Below, in pieces: positions 38,345 to 47,207 of a stretch of DNA of 64,000 nt. The notes under the pieces are model-generated. The model made no database searches, was not told where the DNA came from, and saw nothing but the letters and a program-made list of their open reading frames with translations. Origin of the DNA: Pseudomonas prosekii. GTDB lineage: Bacteria > Pseudomonadota > Gammaproteobacteria > Pseudomonadales > Pseudomonadaceae. Each line of letters opens with the position of its first letter. Positions within the stretch are counted from its first letter, which is position 1. The stretch covers positions 5,093,501 to 5,157,500 of the forward strand of contig NZ_LT629762.1 of the NCBI RefSeq assembly GCF_900105155.1. Reading direction: 5' to 3'. A program made the translations under genes and the position numbers.

Positions 38345-38371
38345 GTAACGGCCACGATTCGGCTTTCTTAA
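38345..38371 (-). promoter_or_regulatory. Sigma-28 (FliA)-like promoter of the TlpQ-like receptor
   Basis: Minus strand: TTAA-N15-GCCGTTAC, close to the TCAA/TAAA-N15-GCCGATAA pattern of flagellar sigma factors. The -10 end is 42 bases before the ATG. Confidence 0.5.
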
Positions 38372-38384
38372 GGACAAATCCAAT

Positions 38385-38478
38385 CTGTAGGAGCGAGGCT
38401 TGCCCGCGAAGGTGGCGGCACATTCAGCATTCATGTTGACTGACACACCGTCTTCGCGGGCAAGCCTCGCTCCTACAG
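38385..38478. repeat. REPIN with perfect 27-bp arms
   Basis: Arms 38385-38411 and 38452-38478 are exact inverse copies (CTGTAGGAGCGAGGCTTGCC…), separated by 40 bases. Confidence 0.93.
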
Positions 38479-38649
38479 AGCGCGGTCAGGTGATCGCAAG
38501 CTGTTACACATTTCCGGGCCATGTGCGCTTTGACACCGACGCCACTCTGCGGCACAGTGCGCGCCCTCTAATAAAACCCATTCCTTTATTCCGCTGGCGG
38601 CGCTTTGCGAACTGCCGGGCGGTCTCATTCCGCATGCCCAGAGGTAACG

Positions 38650-39972
38650 ATGATTAATGCTGTAATTGCCGCGGTCGGCGTCATGCTGGTGCTCAGCCTG
38701 TCCCGCGTGCATGTGGTGATCGCGCTGATCGTCGGCGCGCTGGTGGGTGGCCTGACCGGTGGCCTGGGCATCGACGCCACGCTCAAAGCCTTCAACAGCG
38801 GGCTCGGCAATGGCGCCACAGTCGCTTTGTCCTACGCCTTGCTCGGCGCTTTCGCCGTGGCGATTGCCAAATCCGGCCTCGCCCACGCGCTGGCCGACAA
38901 AGCCCTGCTGATGGTTGACCGCCAACACGCCAGCGGTGGCCGCCAGGTCAAATGGCTGCTGATTGGCCTGTTGTGGGTGGTGGCGATCGCTTCGCAGAAC
39001 ATCCTGCCGATACATATCGCGTTTATTCCGTTGCTGGTGCCGCCGCTTTTATACGTGCTGACCAAACTGCAACTGGACCGACGCTTGATCGCCTGCGTCA
39101 TGACCTTCGGCCTGATCACCCCGTACATGGTCTTTCCGGTCGGTTTCGGCAACATCTTCCTCAACCAGATTCTGCTGGCCAACGTCAGCAAGAGCGGGGT
39201 CGATATCAGCCACATCAACGTCATGCACGCCATGGCGATTCCGGCGATGGGCATGGTTTTCGGCTTGCTGGTGGCGGTGTTTTTCAGCTACCGGAAAAAA
39301 CGCGTCTACGACCTGGCGAAGATCGAGCAAGTCGAGCAGGTCAGCGTTGCCTACAACCCGATGACCCTGGGCATTGCCGGGCTGGCGATTGCCGCGGCGT
39401 TCATCATTCAGTTGCTGCTGGATTCGATGATCATCGGCGCGTTGGCCGGGTTTCTGATTTTCTCGGTGTCGGGGATTGTGAAATGGCGTGAGACCGACGA
39501 CCTGTTCACCGAAGGCATGAAAATGATGGCGATGATCGGTTTCATCATGATCGCCGCGTCCGGTTTTGCCGAAGTGCTCAAGGCCACCGGGCAGGTGCGC
39601 ACGCTGGTCGAAAGCGCGGCGGCGTGGATCGATCACAGCAAAGCCATCGGCGCGCTGCTGATGTTGCTGGTCGGCCTGATGGTGACGATTGGCATCGGTT
39701 CGTCGTTCTCCACGGTGCCGATTCTCGCGGCGATTTTTGTGCCGTTATGCGTGCAACTGGGCTTCAGCCCGATGGCGATTGTGTGCATCGTCGGCACGGC
39801 CGGTGCCTTGGGCGACACTGGTTCGCCGGCCTCGGATTCGACCCTCGGGCCGACGTCGGGCCTGAACATCGATGGCCAGCACCATCACATCTGGGACACC
39901 GTGGTCCCGACGTTCCTGCACTACAATCTGCCGCTGCTGGCGTTCGGCTGGGTGGCGGCGATGGTCCTGTAA
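38650..39972 (+). CDS. NhaC/YuiF-type permease (Na+/H+ antiporter family)
   Basis: 440 residues, about eleven membrane segments. It starts with a [17 protein letters not shown] helix and has conserved polar segments [49 protein letters not shown] and [17 protein letters not shown]. The family covers sodium/proton antiporters and amino-acid (histidine) carriers. The neighbours, a TlpQ-like and a CtpM-like receptor, and the equivalent P. aeruginosa gene PA2653 make uptake of an organic acid or amino acid more likely than pH control, but no substrate can be read. ATG 38650 has AGAGGT upstream. Confidence 0.88.
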   Translation: MINAVIAAVGVMLVLSLSRVHVVIALIVGALVGGLTGGLGIDATLKAFNSGLGNGATVALSYALLGAFAVAIAKSGLAHALADKALLMVDRQHASGGRQVKWLLIGLLWVVAIASQNILPIHIAFIPLLVPPLLYVLTKLQLDRRLIACVMTFGLITPYMVFPVGFGNIFLNQILLANVSKSGVDISHINVMHAMAIPAMGMVFGLLVAVFFSYRKKRVYDLAKIEQVEQVSVAYNPMTLGIAGLAIAAAFIIQLLLDSMIIGALAGFLIFSVSGIVKWRETDDLFTEGMKMMAMIGFIMIAASGFAEVLKATGQVRTLVESAAAWIDHSKAIGALLMLLVGLMVTIGIGSSFSTVPILAAIFVPLCVQLGFSPMAIVCIVGTAGALGDTGSPASDSTLGPTSGLNIDGQHHHIWDTVVPTFLHYNLPLLAFGWVAAMVL

Positions 39973-39991
39973 CCCCGCGCGATCCTGCTTT

Positions 39992-40109
39992 TGTGGCGAG
40001 GGGGCTTGCCCCCGTTCGACTGCGCAGCCGTTGTAAAACCTGCCAATGCGGTTTTCCTGAAGATAGGGCGGGGGCGCTGCGCGACCCAACGGGGGCAAGC
40101 CCCCTCGCC
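39992..40109. repeat. 25-bp perfect inverted repeat, second REP family
   Basis: Arms 39992-40016 and 40085-40109 (TGTGGCGAGGGGGCTTGCCC…) match the element at 33827-33921. The spacer is longer, and it lies between two co-oriented genes. Confidence 0.9.
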
Positions 40110-40149
40110 ACAGAGCCTCGCCCCAGCAGGGGCTGCGGTGGATGACGAT

Positions 40150-40176
40150 TCAACTTTTGATCCGGCCGGCCGTTAA
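40150..40176 (+). promoter_or_regulatory. Sigma-28 (FliA)-like promoter of the CtpM-like receptor
   Basis: TCAA-N15-GCCGTTAA, one base from the GCCGATAA -10 and matching the Pseudomonas TCAA -35. It ends 42 bases before the ATG, the same spacing as at the TlpQ-like gene. Confidence 0.55.
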
Positions 40177-40218
40177 CGCCTTTAACCTCGCCTATAAAAT
40201 CAAAAAGAGTGAACCGTC

Positions 40219-41901
40219 ATGCGCATGAGCCTGAAGGCTAAAGTCCTGTCCCTTGCCGTTCTCCCGGTGCTGCTTTTTGCCTTGATCATCAGCCTGACCA
40301 CGCTGTTCATCCTTCAGGATCAGGCGCGCAAAGAGGTCGAGGACACCCGGCAAAACCTGCTCAATGACGCCAAAGCCACGCTGCAAAGCTACGTCGCCGT
40401 GGCCATGACCACGATCAAACCGCTCTACGACGCGGCCGCCCCCGGCGATGACGCGGCGCGCGCGCAAGCGATCAAATTGCTCTCGAGCATCACCTACGGC
40501 AAGGACGGCTACTTCTTCGGCTACGACTCCAACACCGTGCGCCTGTTCAAGGCCAACAGCCCCGAAGGCGTCGGCCAGAGCTTCAAGGACAACCGCGACC
40601 CGAACGGCGTCTACGTCAACCGCGACCTGGTGAAAGTCGCCAAGGACGGCACCCACTATCTGCAATACAGCTCGCCACTGCCGGGCAATACGCAAGTGCT
40701 GGTGCCCAAACTCGGCTACACCGACTACCTGGCGAAGTGGGACATGGCGGTCGGCACCTCGGTCAACCTTGACGGCATCGAAGCGCAAGTCGCGCTGGTC
40801 GAAACCAAGATTGCCGAGCGCATGGAAGGCGTGGTGCTGAGCATCATCGGCATCGCTGTGGTGGTGTTGCTGGTGATTGCCGCGGTCGGCATGCTCCTGG
40901 CCAACACCATTTTGCGTCCGCTGAACCTGATGAAAGCCAACCTCGACGACATCGCGGCCGGCGAGGGCGACCTGACCCGGCGCCTGACCATCACCAGCGA
41001 TGACGAACTCGGGCAACTGGCCGGCTCGTTCAACCGCTTCGTCGACAAGATTCACGGACTGGTGCGCCAGATCACTGAAATGACCTCGCAACTGACCGGG
41101 CTGGTGAATCAGGTTTCCGATCAGGCGCAGCGCTCGGATCAAGCGATGGAACGTCAGCGCCACGAAACCGATCAGGTCGCCACGGCGATCAACCAGATGT
41201 CCGCCGCCGCGCAGGAAGTGGCGAAAAGTGCACAAAACGCTGCGGTCGCCGCCCAGCAAACCGACGCCGAAGGCCAGGCCGCCAAGCGCGTGGTGGCCGG
41301 CAGCATCGTCAAAATCCATGCCTTGGTCGATGACATCCGCAGCAGCGGCGTGTCGCTCGACAGCCTGCAAAAAGACGTGTCATCGATCGTCAGCGTGCTT
41401 GGGGTGATCCGCTCGATTGCCGAGCAAACCAACCTGCTGGCGCTCAACGCGGCTATCGAAGCCGCGCGCGCCGGTGAGGCTGGACGCGGTTTTGCAGTGG
41501 TCGCGGACGAAGTACGAGCACTGGCTAGCCGCACGCAAATCAGCACTCAGGAAATTCAGGGGATGATCGACCGCTTGCAGGCCGGCACCCAATCGGCGGT
41601 GGAAGCGATGCGCCGTTCCAGCGAGGCCGGCGACGGCACCTCGGCGCAGGCCAACGAAGCGGGCGCGTCGCTGGACGCGATGGCGCAACTGATCGGCACC
41701 ATCAACTCAATGAACGCCCAGATCGCCAGCGCCGCCGAAGAACAAACCGCGGTGGCCGAAGAGATCAACCGCAGCGTGCATCAAATTGCCGTGGCGGTAG
41801 ACAGCGTGGCGGACGAAACCCAACTCGGCGCGCAGACCTCGCGCAGCCTGGCGGATTTGGGCCAACGCCTCGGTAAATTGGTCGGCCAGTTCCGCATCTG
41901 A
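40219..41901 (+). CDS. ctpM: Methyl-accepting chemotaxis protein, single-Cache type, CtpM-like
   Basis: 560 residues. Membrane segments at about 11-32 and 205-232 flank a periplasmic domain with the sCache signature ([32 protein letters not shown] reads as the conserved loop, then WDMAVGTSV). HAMP follows, then the signalling domain with [20 protein letters not shown] and [17 protein letters not shown]. The syntenic P. aeruginosa receptor PA2652 (CtpM) senses malate; the ligand here is inferred. ATG 40219 is preceded by AAAGAG; a second ATG at 40225 is possible. Confidence 0.87.
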   Translation: MRMSLKAKVLSLAVLPVLLFALIISLTTLFILQDQARKEVEDTRQNLLNDAKATLQSYVAVAMTTIKPLYDAAAPGDDAARAQAIKLLSSITYGKDGYFFGYDSNTVRLFKANSPEGVGQSFKDNRDPNGVYVNRDLVKVAKDGTHYLQYSSPLPGNTQVLVPKLGYTDYLAKWDMAVGTSVNLDGIEAQVALVETKIAERMEGVVLSIIGIAVVVLLVIAAVGMLLANTILRPLNLMKANLDDIAAGEGDLTRRLTITSDDELGQLAGSFNRFVDKIHGLVRQITEMTSQLTGLVNQVSDQAQRSDQAMERQRHETDQVATAINQMSAAAQEVAKSAQNAAVAAQQTDAEGQAAKRVVAGSIVKIHALVDDIRSSGVSLDSLQKDVSSIVSVLGVIRSIAEQTNLLALNAAIEAARAGEAGRGFAVVADEVRALASRTQISTQEIQGMIDRLQAGTQSAVEAMRRSSEAGDGTSAQANEAGASLDAMAQLIGTINSMNAQIASAAEEQTAVAEEINRSVHQIAVAVDSVADETQLGAQTSRSLADLGQRLGKLVGQFRI

Positions 41902-41913
41902 TATCAACAAAAC

Positions 41914-42096
41914 CTGTAGGAGCAAAGCTTGCTCGCGATGGCGTCCTCGAAATCGCCATCGCGGGCAAGCCAGGCTCCTACAGGGCGGCGGGCAGTCTCA
42001 AATCCGCCACGAAGGTCACGACCATCGACCGTGGGAGCAAAGCTTGCTCGCGATGGCGTCCTCGAAATCGCCATCGCAGGCAAGCCATGCTCCCAC
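41914..42096. repeat. Two REPIN units in tandem
   Basis: Units at 41914-41983 and 42030-42096, each forward REP (GGAGCAAAGCTTGCTCGCGA), the identical spacer (TGGCGTCCTCGAAATCGCCA) and reverse REP. The two differ mainly in the TAGGAG versus GGGAG head. Confidence 0.92.
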
Positions 42097-42116
42097 AAAC
42101 GCGATTTGCATTGCTG

Positions 42117-43052
42117 TTACGGTCTGTCCCAGTACGGCACTGCACCAAAACAGTCGACAAAATAATCAATCACGGTCCTGACCTTCACCGACAACCGCCG
42201 ACTGCCTGGCCACAGGACGGCGATCTGCTGCGGTTCGAGGCTGTTGGACACTTGATATTCCCCGAGCACCGGCACCAATGTGCCGGCGCGCACCGCTTCG
42301 CCGATCAGCCATGACGGAAACATCACCAGCCCCAGGCCTTGTTCGGCGGCTTGGGTGAGGGTGTCGGCGTGATTGCCGGTGAGCGGGCCTTTGACCGAGT
42401 ACGGCGTCCAGTCCTGTTGCTCGCGGCGGAAGAACCAGCGCTGCTGGCCGGTCACGCCTTTGTAAGCCAGGCATTGATGCTGGGCGAGGTCGGCGGGGTG
42501 TTGCGGGATGCCGTGGCGTTGCAGGTACGCCGGGCTGGCGGCGACCTGGAAGCGATGCGGCGCGAGGATGCGCGCCTGCATGCTTGAGTCGTGCAGCGTG
42601 CCGATGCGGAACAGCAGGTCGGCGCCTTCCTGCAGCGGGTCGACGTAGCTGTCGGTTTGCTGGATATCCAGTTGCAGCTTCGGGTAGCGCTCGCACAGTT
42701 GCCCGAGCCACGGCGTCAGATGCCGCTGGCCAAACACCACCGGCGCGTTGATGCGCACCAGTCCGCTGGGTTCGCTTTGCTGTTCTTGCAGGGCCTGTTC
42801 GGCTTCTTCGAGTTGCGCCAGCACCAGCCGCGCGTGATGCCCGAGCATGCGTCCGGCCTCCGTCGGCGTGACGGCGCGGGTGTGGCGGTAGAGCAATTGT
42901 TGGCTGAGGGCCTGTTCCATGAGCTGGATTTGCCGCGAGATCGAGGAGGGCGCCAAGCCTTCGCGGCGGGCGACTTCGGAGAAACTGCCGTGGTCGAGCA
43001 CGGCGACAAATAGCCGAAGTGCCTTGAATCCGAGTTCGTTGAGCCCGTGCAT
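42117..43052 (-). CDS. LysR-family transcriptional regulator
   Basis: 311 residues. N-terminal winged helix (LRLFVAVLDHGSFSEVARREGLA, SSISRQIQLMEQALSQQLL, TRAVTPTEAG) and a C-terminal effector domain of the CrgA/DmlR-like subgroup (GLVRINAPVVFGQRHLTPWL). ATG 43052 has AGGA six bases upstream. It is divergent from the paired YdcZ-like genes and is their likely regulator; the effector is unknown. Confidence 0.9.
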   Translation of the reverse strand: MHGLNELGFKALRLFVAVLDHGSFSEVARREGLAPSSISRQIQLMEQALSQQLLYRHTRAVTPTEAGRMLGHHARLVLAQLEEAEQALQEQQSEPSGLVRINAPVVFGQRHLTPWLGQLCERYPKLQLDIQQTDSYVDPLQEGADLLFRIGTLHDSSMQARILAPHRFQVAASPAYLQRHGIPQHPADLAQHQCLAYKGVTGQQRWFFRREQQDWTPYSVKGPLTGNHADTLTQAAEQGLGLVMFPSWLIGEAVRAGTLVPVLGEYQVSNSLEPQQIAVLWPGSRRLSVKVRTVIDYFVDCFGAVPYWDRP

Positions 43053-43163
43053 GGAGGATCCTGCTGTGCGAGTTGCGCAAAAGTGTTGTCCGGATGCTCC
43101 CATTTATCGCAAAGGATCGCCAGCCGATAATGCGCGCCACTTTGCAGATCCGCAGAATTGCTC

Positions 43164-43222
43164 TTGTGGCGAGTGAGCTGTTGCGGCAAATCGGCTGTTG
43201 TGGCCAGCGAGCTTGTTTGCCA
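43164..43222. repeat. Decayed REP-like repeats
   Basis: TTGTGGCGAGTGAGCTGTTG and TTGTGGCCAGCGAGCTTGTT in direct order, related to the TGTGGCGAG family but degenerate. They lie in the region between the LysR gene and its divergent neighbour. Confidence 0.55.
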
Positions 43223-43282
43223 CTGCTCATCAGCAAGCCGGCTTTTGAGGATCTGCGCTTTCACTGACTGGCAGGATTTCTT

Positions 43283-43786
43283 ATGCAATCTTCTTCAATC
43301 GATACTGCGGCGGCCCCAGCGGCCCCAGCGGCACCCGCGACCAAACCGGGGCTGCGGCTGTTGCTGTTGCCGCTGGTGATTCTGGCCGGCATGGGCCTTT
43401 CCGTGGAGGCCGGTTTGCTCGGGCCGCTCGGGGTTCAGGTCGGGCATTTGTGGGCGACCTTGAGCATCTTCGGCGTTGGCTCGGCGATTCTGTTTTTGCT
43501 GTTGCTGTTCAGCGGCAAACAGCAAGGCCCGGCGCTCAGCGAGTTGCCGCGCTGGCAGTTGATCGGCGGAATTCTCGGGCCGATCTACGTGGTAGTGCTG
43601 ACCTTGGCCACGCCGCACATCGGCGTCGCCATGACCATGATCGCGATCCTCTCCGGACAGGTCGGCAAAAGCGTGCTGATCGACCATTTCGGCTGGTTCG
43701 GCGCCACGCGCAAAAAGGTCAACGGTGAACGCTGGCTGGCGTTGCTGCTGATTGTCGCGGCACTTGTTCTGATCGCTCGGGGTTAA
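43283..43786 (+). CDS. YdcZ/DUF606-type small membrane protein, first of a pair
   Basis: 167 residues with about four to five membrane segments after a Pro/Ala-rich start (AAPAAPAAPATKPG). The YdcZ family (DMT-like) motif region is visible: PRWQLIGGILGPIYVVVLTLATPHIGVAMTM and GQVGKSVLIDHFGWFG. Such proteins are half-size transporters. ATG 43283 follows AGGA. The stop overlaps the next start (TAATG), so the two proteins are probably made in equal amounts and may form a heterodimer. Confidence 0.82.
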   Translation: MQSSSIDTAAAPAAPAAPATKPGLRLLLLPLVILAGMGLSVEAGLLGPLGVQVGHLWATLSIFGVGSAILFLLLLFSGKQQGPALSELPRWQLIGGILGPIYVVVLTLATPHIGVAMTMIAILSGQVGKSVLIDHFGWFGATRKKVNGERWLALLLIVAALVLIARG

Positions 43787-44244
43787 TGATGAATCTGATT
43801 ATTTTGTTGGCAGTGGTCGTGGCTGCCGGTGCGGTGCTGAGCATCCAGGCAGCGATCAACGGCCGTCTCGGCGAGAGTGTCGGTGTGTTGCGCAGCAGTT
43901 TGCTGACCTTCGCGGTCGGCGCCGTGGTCACCAGTTTGTTGATCCTGTTTTTCGAACCGGCGCACGCCGTGAGCCTGCTGGACGTGCCGAAATGGCAACT
44001 CAGCGGCGCGTTGTTCGGCGTGATCTACATGATCGTCATGGTCGGCGCCGTGCCGCGAGTCGGCACAGCTGTGGCGACCGTGGCGGTGATCCTCGGCCAG
44101 TTGGGCATGGGCATGTTGATCGACAATTTCGGCTGGCTCGGCAACCCGGCAATCGAATTGTCCGGCAGCCGCATCGTCGCGATGGTCTGCCTGGCGCTGG
44201 CGCTGGTGTTCATGTATCGCAGCAGCACCCGAGCCCAGGCCTGA
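43786..44244 (+). CDS. YdcZ/DUF606-type small membrane protein, second of a pair
   Basis: 152 residues, paralogue of the gene in front. It starts with a helix containing LSIQAAINGRLG, then PKWQLSGALFGVIYMIVMVGAVPRVGTA and LGQLGMGMLIDNFGWLG, paralleling the partner. There are two possible adjacent ATG codons (43786 or 43789). The exact substrate is unknown. Confidence 0.83.
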   Translation: MMNLIILLAVVVAAGAVLSIQAAINGRLGESVGVLRSSLLTFAVGAVVTSLLILFFEPAHAVSLLDVPKWQLSGALFGVIYMIVMVGAVPRVGTAVATVAVILGQLGMGMLIDNFGWLGNPAIELSGSRIVAMVCLALALVFMYRSSTRAQA

Positions 44245-44340
44245 GCGCCTGACTTGAGCTAGTGATTGGCGACTGCTGCGCAGCCGAACGCAGCCTCGCT
44301 GCCTCGGCAGTTGCTGCATGAGCTTCTACACTGGGGATAC

Positions 44341-44359
44341 GGTGCACATTCGTTGCACC
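44341..44359. promoter_or_regulatory. Inverted repeat in the metallothionein leader
   Basis: GGTGCA-N7-TGCACC, a perfect six-base dyad 29 bases before the metallothionein ATG. It could be an operator of a metal-responsive repressor or a small hairpin in the leader. Confidence 0.4.
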
Positions 44360-44387
44360 GGACGACCATCACAATGGAGTCCGCCCC

Positions 44388-44552
44388 ATGACCGACAGTG
44401 AAAGTACCTGCGACTGCCCCAAATGCTCGTGCAAGTTAGGCGAGCATCCCATCGCGCGGCACGGCAAGCATTACTGCTGCGAAGCCTGCGCCAAGCATCA
44501 TGAACACGGTGAAGCGTGTTCGAGCAAAGGCTGCAAGTGCTCGCAAAAGTGA
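44388..44552 (+). CDS. Bacterial metallothionein
   Basis: 54 residues, ten Cys and six His: CDCPKCSC near the start, HYCCEACAKHH in the middle and CSSKGCKC at the end. This matches the SmtA/PmtA type of metallothionein, which binds Zn, Cd or Cu in a thiolate-His cluster in the cytoplasm. GGAG lies nine bases before the ATG. It is a single-gene unit ending at a strong bidirectional terminator. Confidence 0.93.
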   Translation: MTDSESTCDCPKCSCKLGEHPIARHGKHYCCEACAKHHEHGEACSSKGCKCSQK

Positions 44553-44588
44553 TCGTCAGATACAGCCTTCAGGCAAACGCCAGATGCA

Positions 44589-44618
44589 AAAAGTGGAGCC
44601 GTCCGGGCTCCACTTTTT
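44589..44618. terminator. Bidirectional rho-independent terminator
   Basis: AAAAGTGGAGCC and GGCTCCACTTTT form a 12-base stem with a five-base loop, with A and T runs on either side. It serves the metallothionein gene (plus) and the small convergent gene (minus). Confidence 0.9.
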
Positions 44619-44650
44619 GTATCTGACGTCCTTGTCTCCCTGAGTGTCTT

Positions 44651-44878
44651 TTACTTCGCCGGTCGCCAAGAGACGTTCTCGACGCCGAATTTCTCCGCCA
44701 GCGGCTTACTGGTCTTTTGCACTTTTTCGCGGCCGAACCTGGGGATTCGCCCAACCCCGGCGTCGCAGCTTGCCCAATGCCACGCCTCGGCGTTATCCAT
44801 CTTGTCCAGACGAATAATGAAAGACTTGGGAACGCCATGAAGGGTGTATTCAATGACGAAGAGTTTTGCGTTGTTCAT
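44651..44878 (-). CDS. Small Pseudomonas protein, DUF6555-like
   Basis: 75 residues beginning MNNAKLFVIEYTLHG and ending with GVENVSWRPAK. I recognise the pattern as a small conserved Pseudomonas family with no known role. It has no signal peptide or membrane segment; it is mixed basic/hydrophobic with several Trp. GGGAGGAA precedes the ATG by ten bases, which favours this frame over a 94-residue overlapping one. It converges with the metallothionein gene on a shared terminator. Confidence 0.8.
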   Translation of the reverse strand: MNNAKLFVIEYTLHGVPKSFIIRLDKMDNAEAWHWASCDAGVGRIPRFGREKVQKTSKPLAEKFGVENVSWRPAK

Positions 44879-45023
44879 AAAGCCCGTATTCCTCCCTGTA
44901 GTAATAGAGGGATCGTTGGCGGCGCTGAAAATTCAGTCTGATTGTCAGACGGTGACATCGCTGGCGACACGCCGGGCGCGCCGTTACCATGGCGATTCCC
45001 GCCAACCCCAATGAACGTTGCCC

Positions 45024-45812
45024 ATGGCCCTCGCCGCACCGCCCGATTTGAGTGACACCGATGTGCCGGTGCAACCGCTGGCGCGCACCTATCCGCGCGG
45101 CTTGTTCATCGAGCCGCACGCGCATGTGTGGGGTCAGTTGTTATACGCCATGAGCGGCGTGATGTGGGTCGAAACCCCGCACGAAGCGCTGGTGGTGCCG
45201 CCGCAACGCGCGGTGTGGCTGCCGCCCGGCGTACCGCATGGGATTCGCGTGGTGTCGGACCTGCAGATGCGCAATATCTACCTGCGCCCGGCGCTGGCGG
45301 CGACGCTGGATGATCGGGTGCAGGTGATCGAAGTCGGCGGGTTGCTGCGTGAATTGATTGTCGGGTTGGTGGAGCAGGGCGATCAATCTGCGCAGCCAGC
45401 AGCAGACGCGCCGCAATATTACGAAGCGCTGGTGAGTCTGGCGTTGCTGGAGCTGCAGCGTGCCAAGCGTTCGATGCTGAAGATTCCCTTGCCGGACGAT
45501 TCTGACAGGCGCTTGCTCAATCTGTGTCAGGCGGTCATGGCGGCGCCGTCGCTGGATATCTCGTTTGAACAACATGCGGAAAATACCGGGGCCAGCGTGC
45601 GCACGCTGGCGCGGTTGTTCAAGGAGGGCCTGGGCATGGGCTTCGCCGAATGGCGGCGCCAGGTGCAATTGGCGACGGCGGTGGCGGAGTTGATTCAGGG
45701 CGTGGCGGTCAGCACGATTGCCCGCGAACTGGGCTATTCGCCGAGCAGCTTCAGCGACATGTTCCGCCGCGAACTGGGCGTGGCGCCGTCGCAGTTCATG
45801 ACCAATCGCTGA
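45024..45812 (+). CDS. AraC-family transcriptional regulator with cupin domain
   Basis: 262 residues. An N-terminal cupin-type domain (HAHVWGQLLYAMSG, PPQRAVWLPPGVPH) is followed by two helix-turn-helix units (ISFEQHAENTGASVRTLARLFK and VSTIARELGYSPSSFSDMFRRELG). This layout is common in drug- or small-molecule-responsive AraC proteins that control adjacent efflux or detoxification genes. ATG 45024 is chosen over the TTG six bases upstream; neither has a strong ribosome site. The target is unclear; the co-oriented XapX and oxidoreductase genes follow after a REPIN. Confidence 0.88.
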   Translation: MALAAPPDLSDTDVPVQPLARTYPRGLFIEPHAHVWGQLLYAMSGVMWVETPHEALVVPPQRAVWLPPGVPHGIRVVSDLQMRNIYLRPALAATLDDRVQVIEVGGLLRELIVGLVEQGDQSAQPAADAPQYYEALVSLALLELQRAKRSMLKIPLPDDSDRRLLNLCQAVMAAPSLDISFEQHAENTGASVRTLARLFKEGLGMGFAEWRRQVQLATAVAELIQGVAVSTIARELGYSPSSFSDMFRRELGVAPSQFMTNR

Positions 45813-45817
45813 CCCCC

Positions 45818-45907
45818 TGCAGGAGTGAGCCTGCTCGCGATAGCGGTTTTAATTTCGACAGAGATGTTGATTGATCGACCGCAATCGCGAGCAGGCTCAC
45901 TCCTACA
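45818..45907. repeat. REPIN (inverted REP pair)
   Basis: CAGGAGTGAGCCTGCTCGCGA and the inverse arm TCGCGAGCAGGCTCACTCCT flank about 45 bases. It follows the AraC gene. Confidence 0.9.
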
Positions 45908-46020
45908 TGGGTTGTGGCGTGGCAGGATTTTGGCCGATAGCCAGAAGCCCTTGGCCGATTGCTTTCGCGACCCTTCTTTAGACTTTGCGCATTCCCCCAA
46001 TCAATGCCACGGAGTCTGTC

Positions 46021-46194
46021 ATGAACTACCTCATCTCGCTGGCCATCGGCCTCGGCGTTGGCCTGCTGTATGGCGCGCTGAATTTCCGCTCGCCGGCGCC
46101 TCCGGCGATTGCGCTGGTGGGATTGCTGGGTATGTTGGCCGGCGAGCAGTTGTGGCCCTTGGGCCGGCAGTGGGTCGCCGGTTGGATCTCCTGA
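46021..46194 (+). CDS. XapX-domain small membrane protein
   Basis: 57 residues with two hydrophobic segments (LISLAIGLGVGLLYGAL and IALVGLLGMLAGEQLWPL) joined by NFRSPAPPA, the XapX/DUF1427 pattern. The function of this family is unknown; members often sit beside oxidoreductases or transporters. GGAG precedes the ATG by seven bases. The oxidoreductase gene starts 31 bases after its stop, probably in one transcript. Confidence 0.85.
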   Translation: MNYLISLAIGLGVGLLYGALNFRSPAPPAIALVGLLGMLAGEQLWPLGRQWVAGWIS

Positions 46195-46225
46195 ACATCC
46201 TTCGCTCAATCAATGGAAGCTCGCG

Positions 46226-47182
46226 ATGAAAGCTCTGCAATTCGACAACACCGGCGACCTCTCGGCCTTGCGCTACGTCGAGGTGCCCACCCCGGTGCCT
46301 GGCGCCGATGAAGTGCTGGTGCAAATCAAGGCTGCCGGTCTCAACCCCAGCGATGTAAAAAACGTGCTCGGGCGTTTCCCTTACACCACGCTGCCGCGCA
46401 TTCCTGGTCGGGATTTCGCCGGGGTGGTGGTGGAAGGGCCGCAGGCGTTGATCGGTCAGGACGTCTGGGGCACCGGGCGGGAGCTGGGGTTTTTCGCTGA
46501 CGGTTCGCATGCGCAATTCGTCAAGTTGCCGGCCAACGGCGTGGCGCTGAAACCGACGCACCTGAGTTTCGCCCAGGCCGCCAGCCTCGGCGTGCCCTAC
46601 ACCACGGCGTGGGATGCGCTGGAACGCAGTCTGGTGACGGCGGGCACGCGTTTGTTGGTGATCGGCGGCGGGGCGGTCGGCACTGCGGCGCTGGCATTGG
46701 CCAAGGTGCGGGGCGCGCAGGTGTTGGCGGCGGCGCGGCGGGTCGAGCAGGTCGAGGCGTTGCAGGCTCAGGGTTACCAGACGTTGCAACTGGACAAATC
46801 TGAAGACCTTGGCGCGCAGGTCAATGCGGTTTTTGCCGGCGGAGCCGAGGTGATTTTCGACACCACCGGTTTCTGGTTGCCAGCCTCAGTCGCGGCGCTG
46901 GCAGTGTTCGGGCGCATCGCGATCATTGCGGCGCCGGTAGACGGTCACGTGCAATTGCCAGCGCTGGCGTTGTATCGCAAGGGCGGTTCGGTGGTCGGGA
47001 TCAATTCGCTGTTGTATGGGCTAGCGGAATGCGCGGCGATGCTGGACCAGTTCGGCAAGTTCTTTGATCAGGGTTTGCTGCCATTGCCGCAAGGGCTGGT
47101 GGAATCACCATTGGCCGAGGGCGTGGCGCGGTATGCCGAAGTGAACGCGGGCGGGGGTGACAAAGTGATATTGCTGCCCTGA
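46226..47182 (+). CDS. Zinc-independent MDR, quinone oxidoreductase-like
   Basis: 318 residues of the medium-chain dehydrogenase/reductase superfamily. N-terminal GroES-like part (VLVQIKAAGLNPSDVKNVLG, PRIPGRDFAG) and a Rossmann nucleotide-binding part (LLVIGGGAVGTAALALAK). The structural and catalytic zinc cysteines of alcohol dehydrogenases are absent, as in NADPH quinone oxidoreductases. GGAAG precedes the ATG. It likely reduces quinones or enals; substrate unknown. Confidence 0.88.
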   Translation: MKALQFDNTGDLSALRYVEVPTPVPGADEVLVQIKAAGLNPSDVKNVLGRFPYTTLPRIPGRDFAGVVVEGPQALIGQDVWGTGRELGFFADGSHAQFVKLPANGVALKPTHLSFAQAASLGVPYTTAWDALERSLVTAGTRLLVIGGGAVGTAALALAKVRGAQVLAAARRVEQVEALQAQGYQTLQLDKSEDLGAQVNAVFAGGAEVIFDTTGFWLPASVAALAVFGRIAIIAAPVDGHVQLPALALYRKGGSVVGINSLLYGLAECAAMLDQFGKFFDQGLLPLPQGLVESPLAEGVARYAEVNAGGGDKVILLP

Positions 47183-47207
47183 CTGAAAGGTGGGTTGACT
47201 GATCTGG

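Larger units (their letters stand above)
38303..38649. other. Divergent promoter region with REPIN
   Basis: 347 bases between the divergent receptor and permease genes. Contents: a sigma-28-like promoter for the receptor (38345-38371), a REPIN (38385-38478), and about 170 bases in front of the permease in which I see no clear promoter. Confidence 0.7.

Noticed and set aside
44569..44853. 94-codon minus-strand frame overlapping the small DUF6555-like gene
   Set aside because: It runs through the bidirectional terminator and lacks a ribosome site; the 75-residue frame fits a known family.
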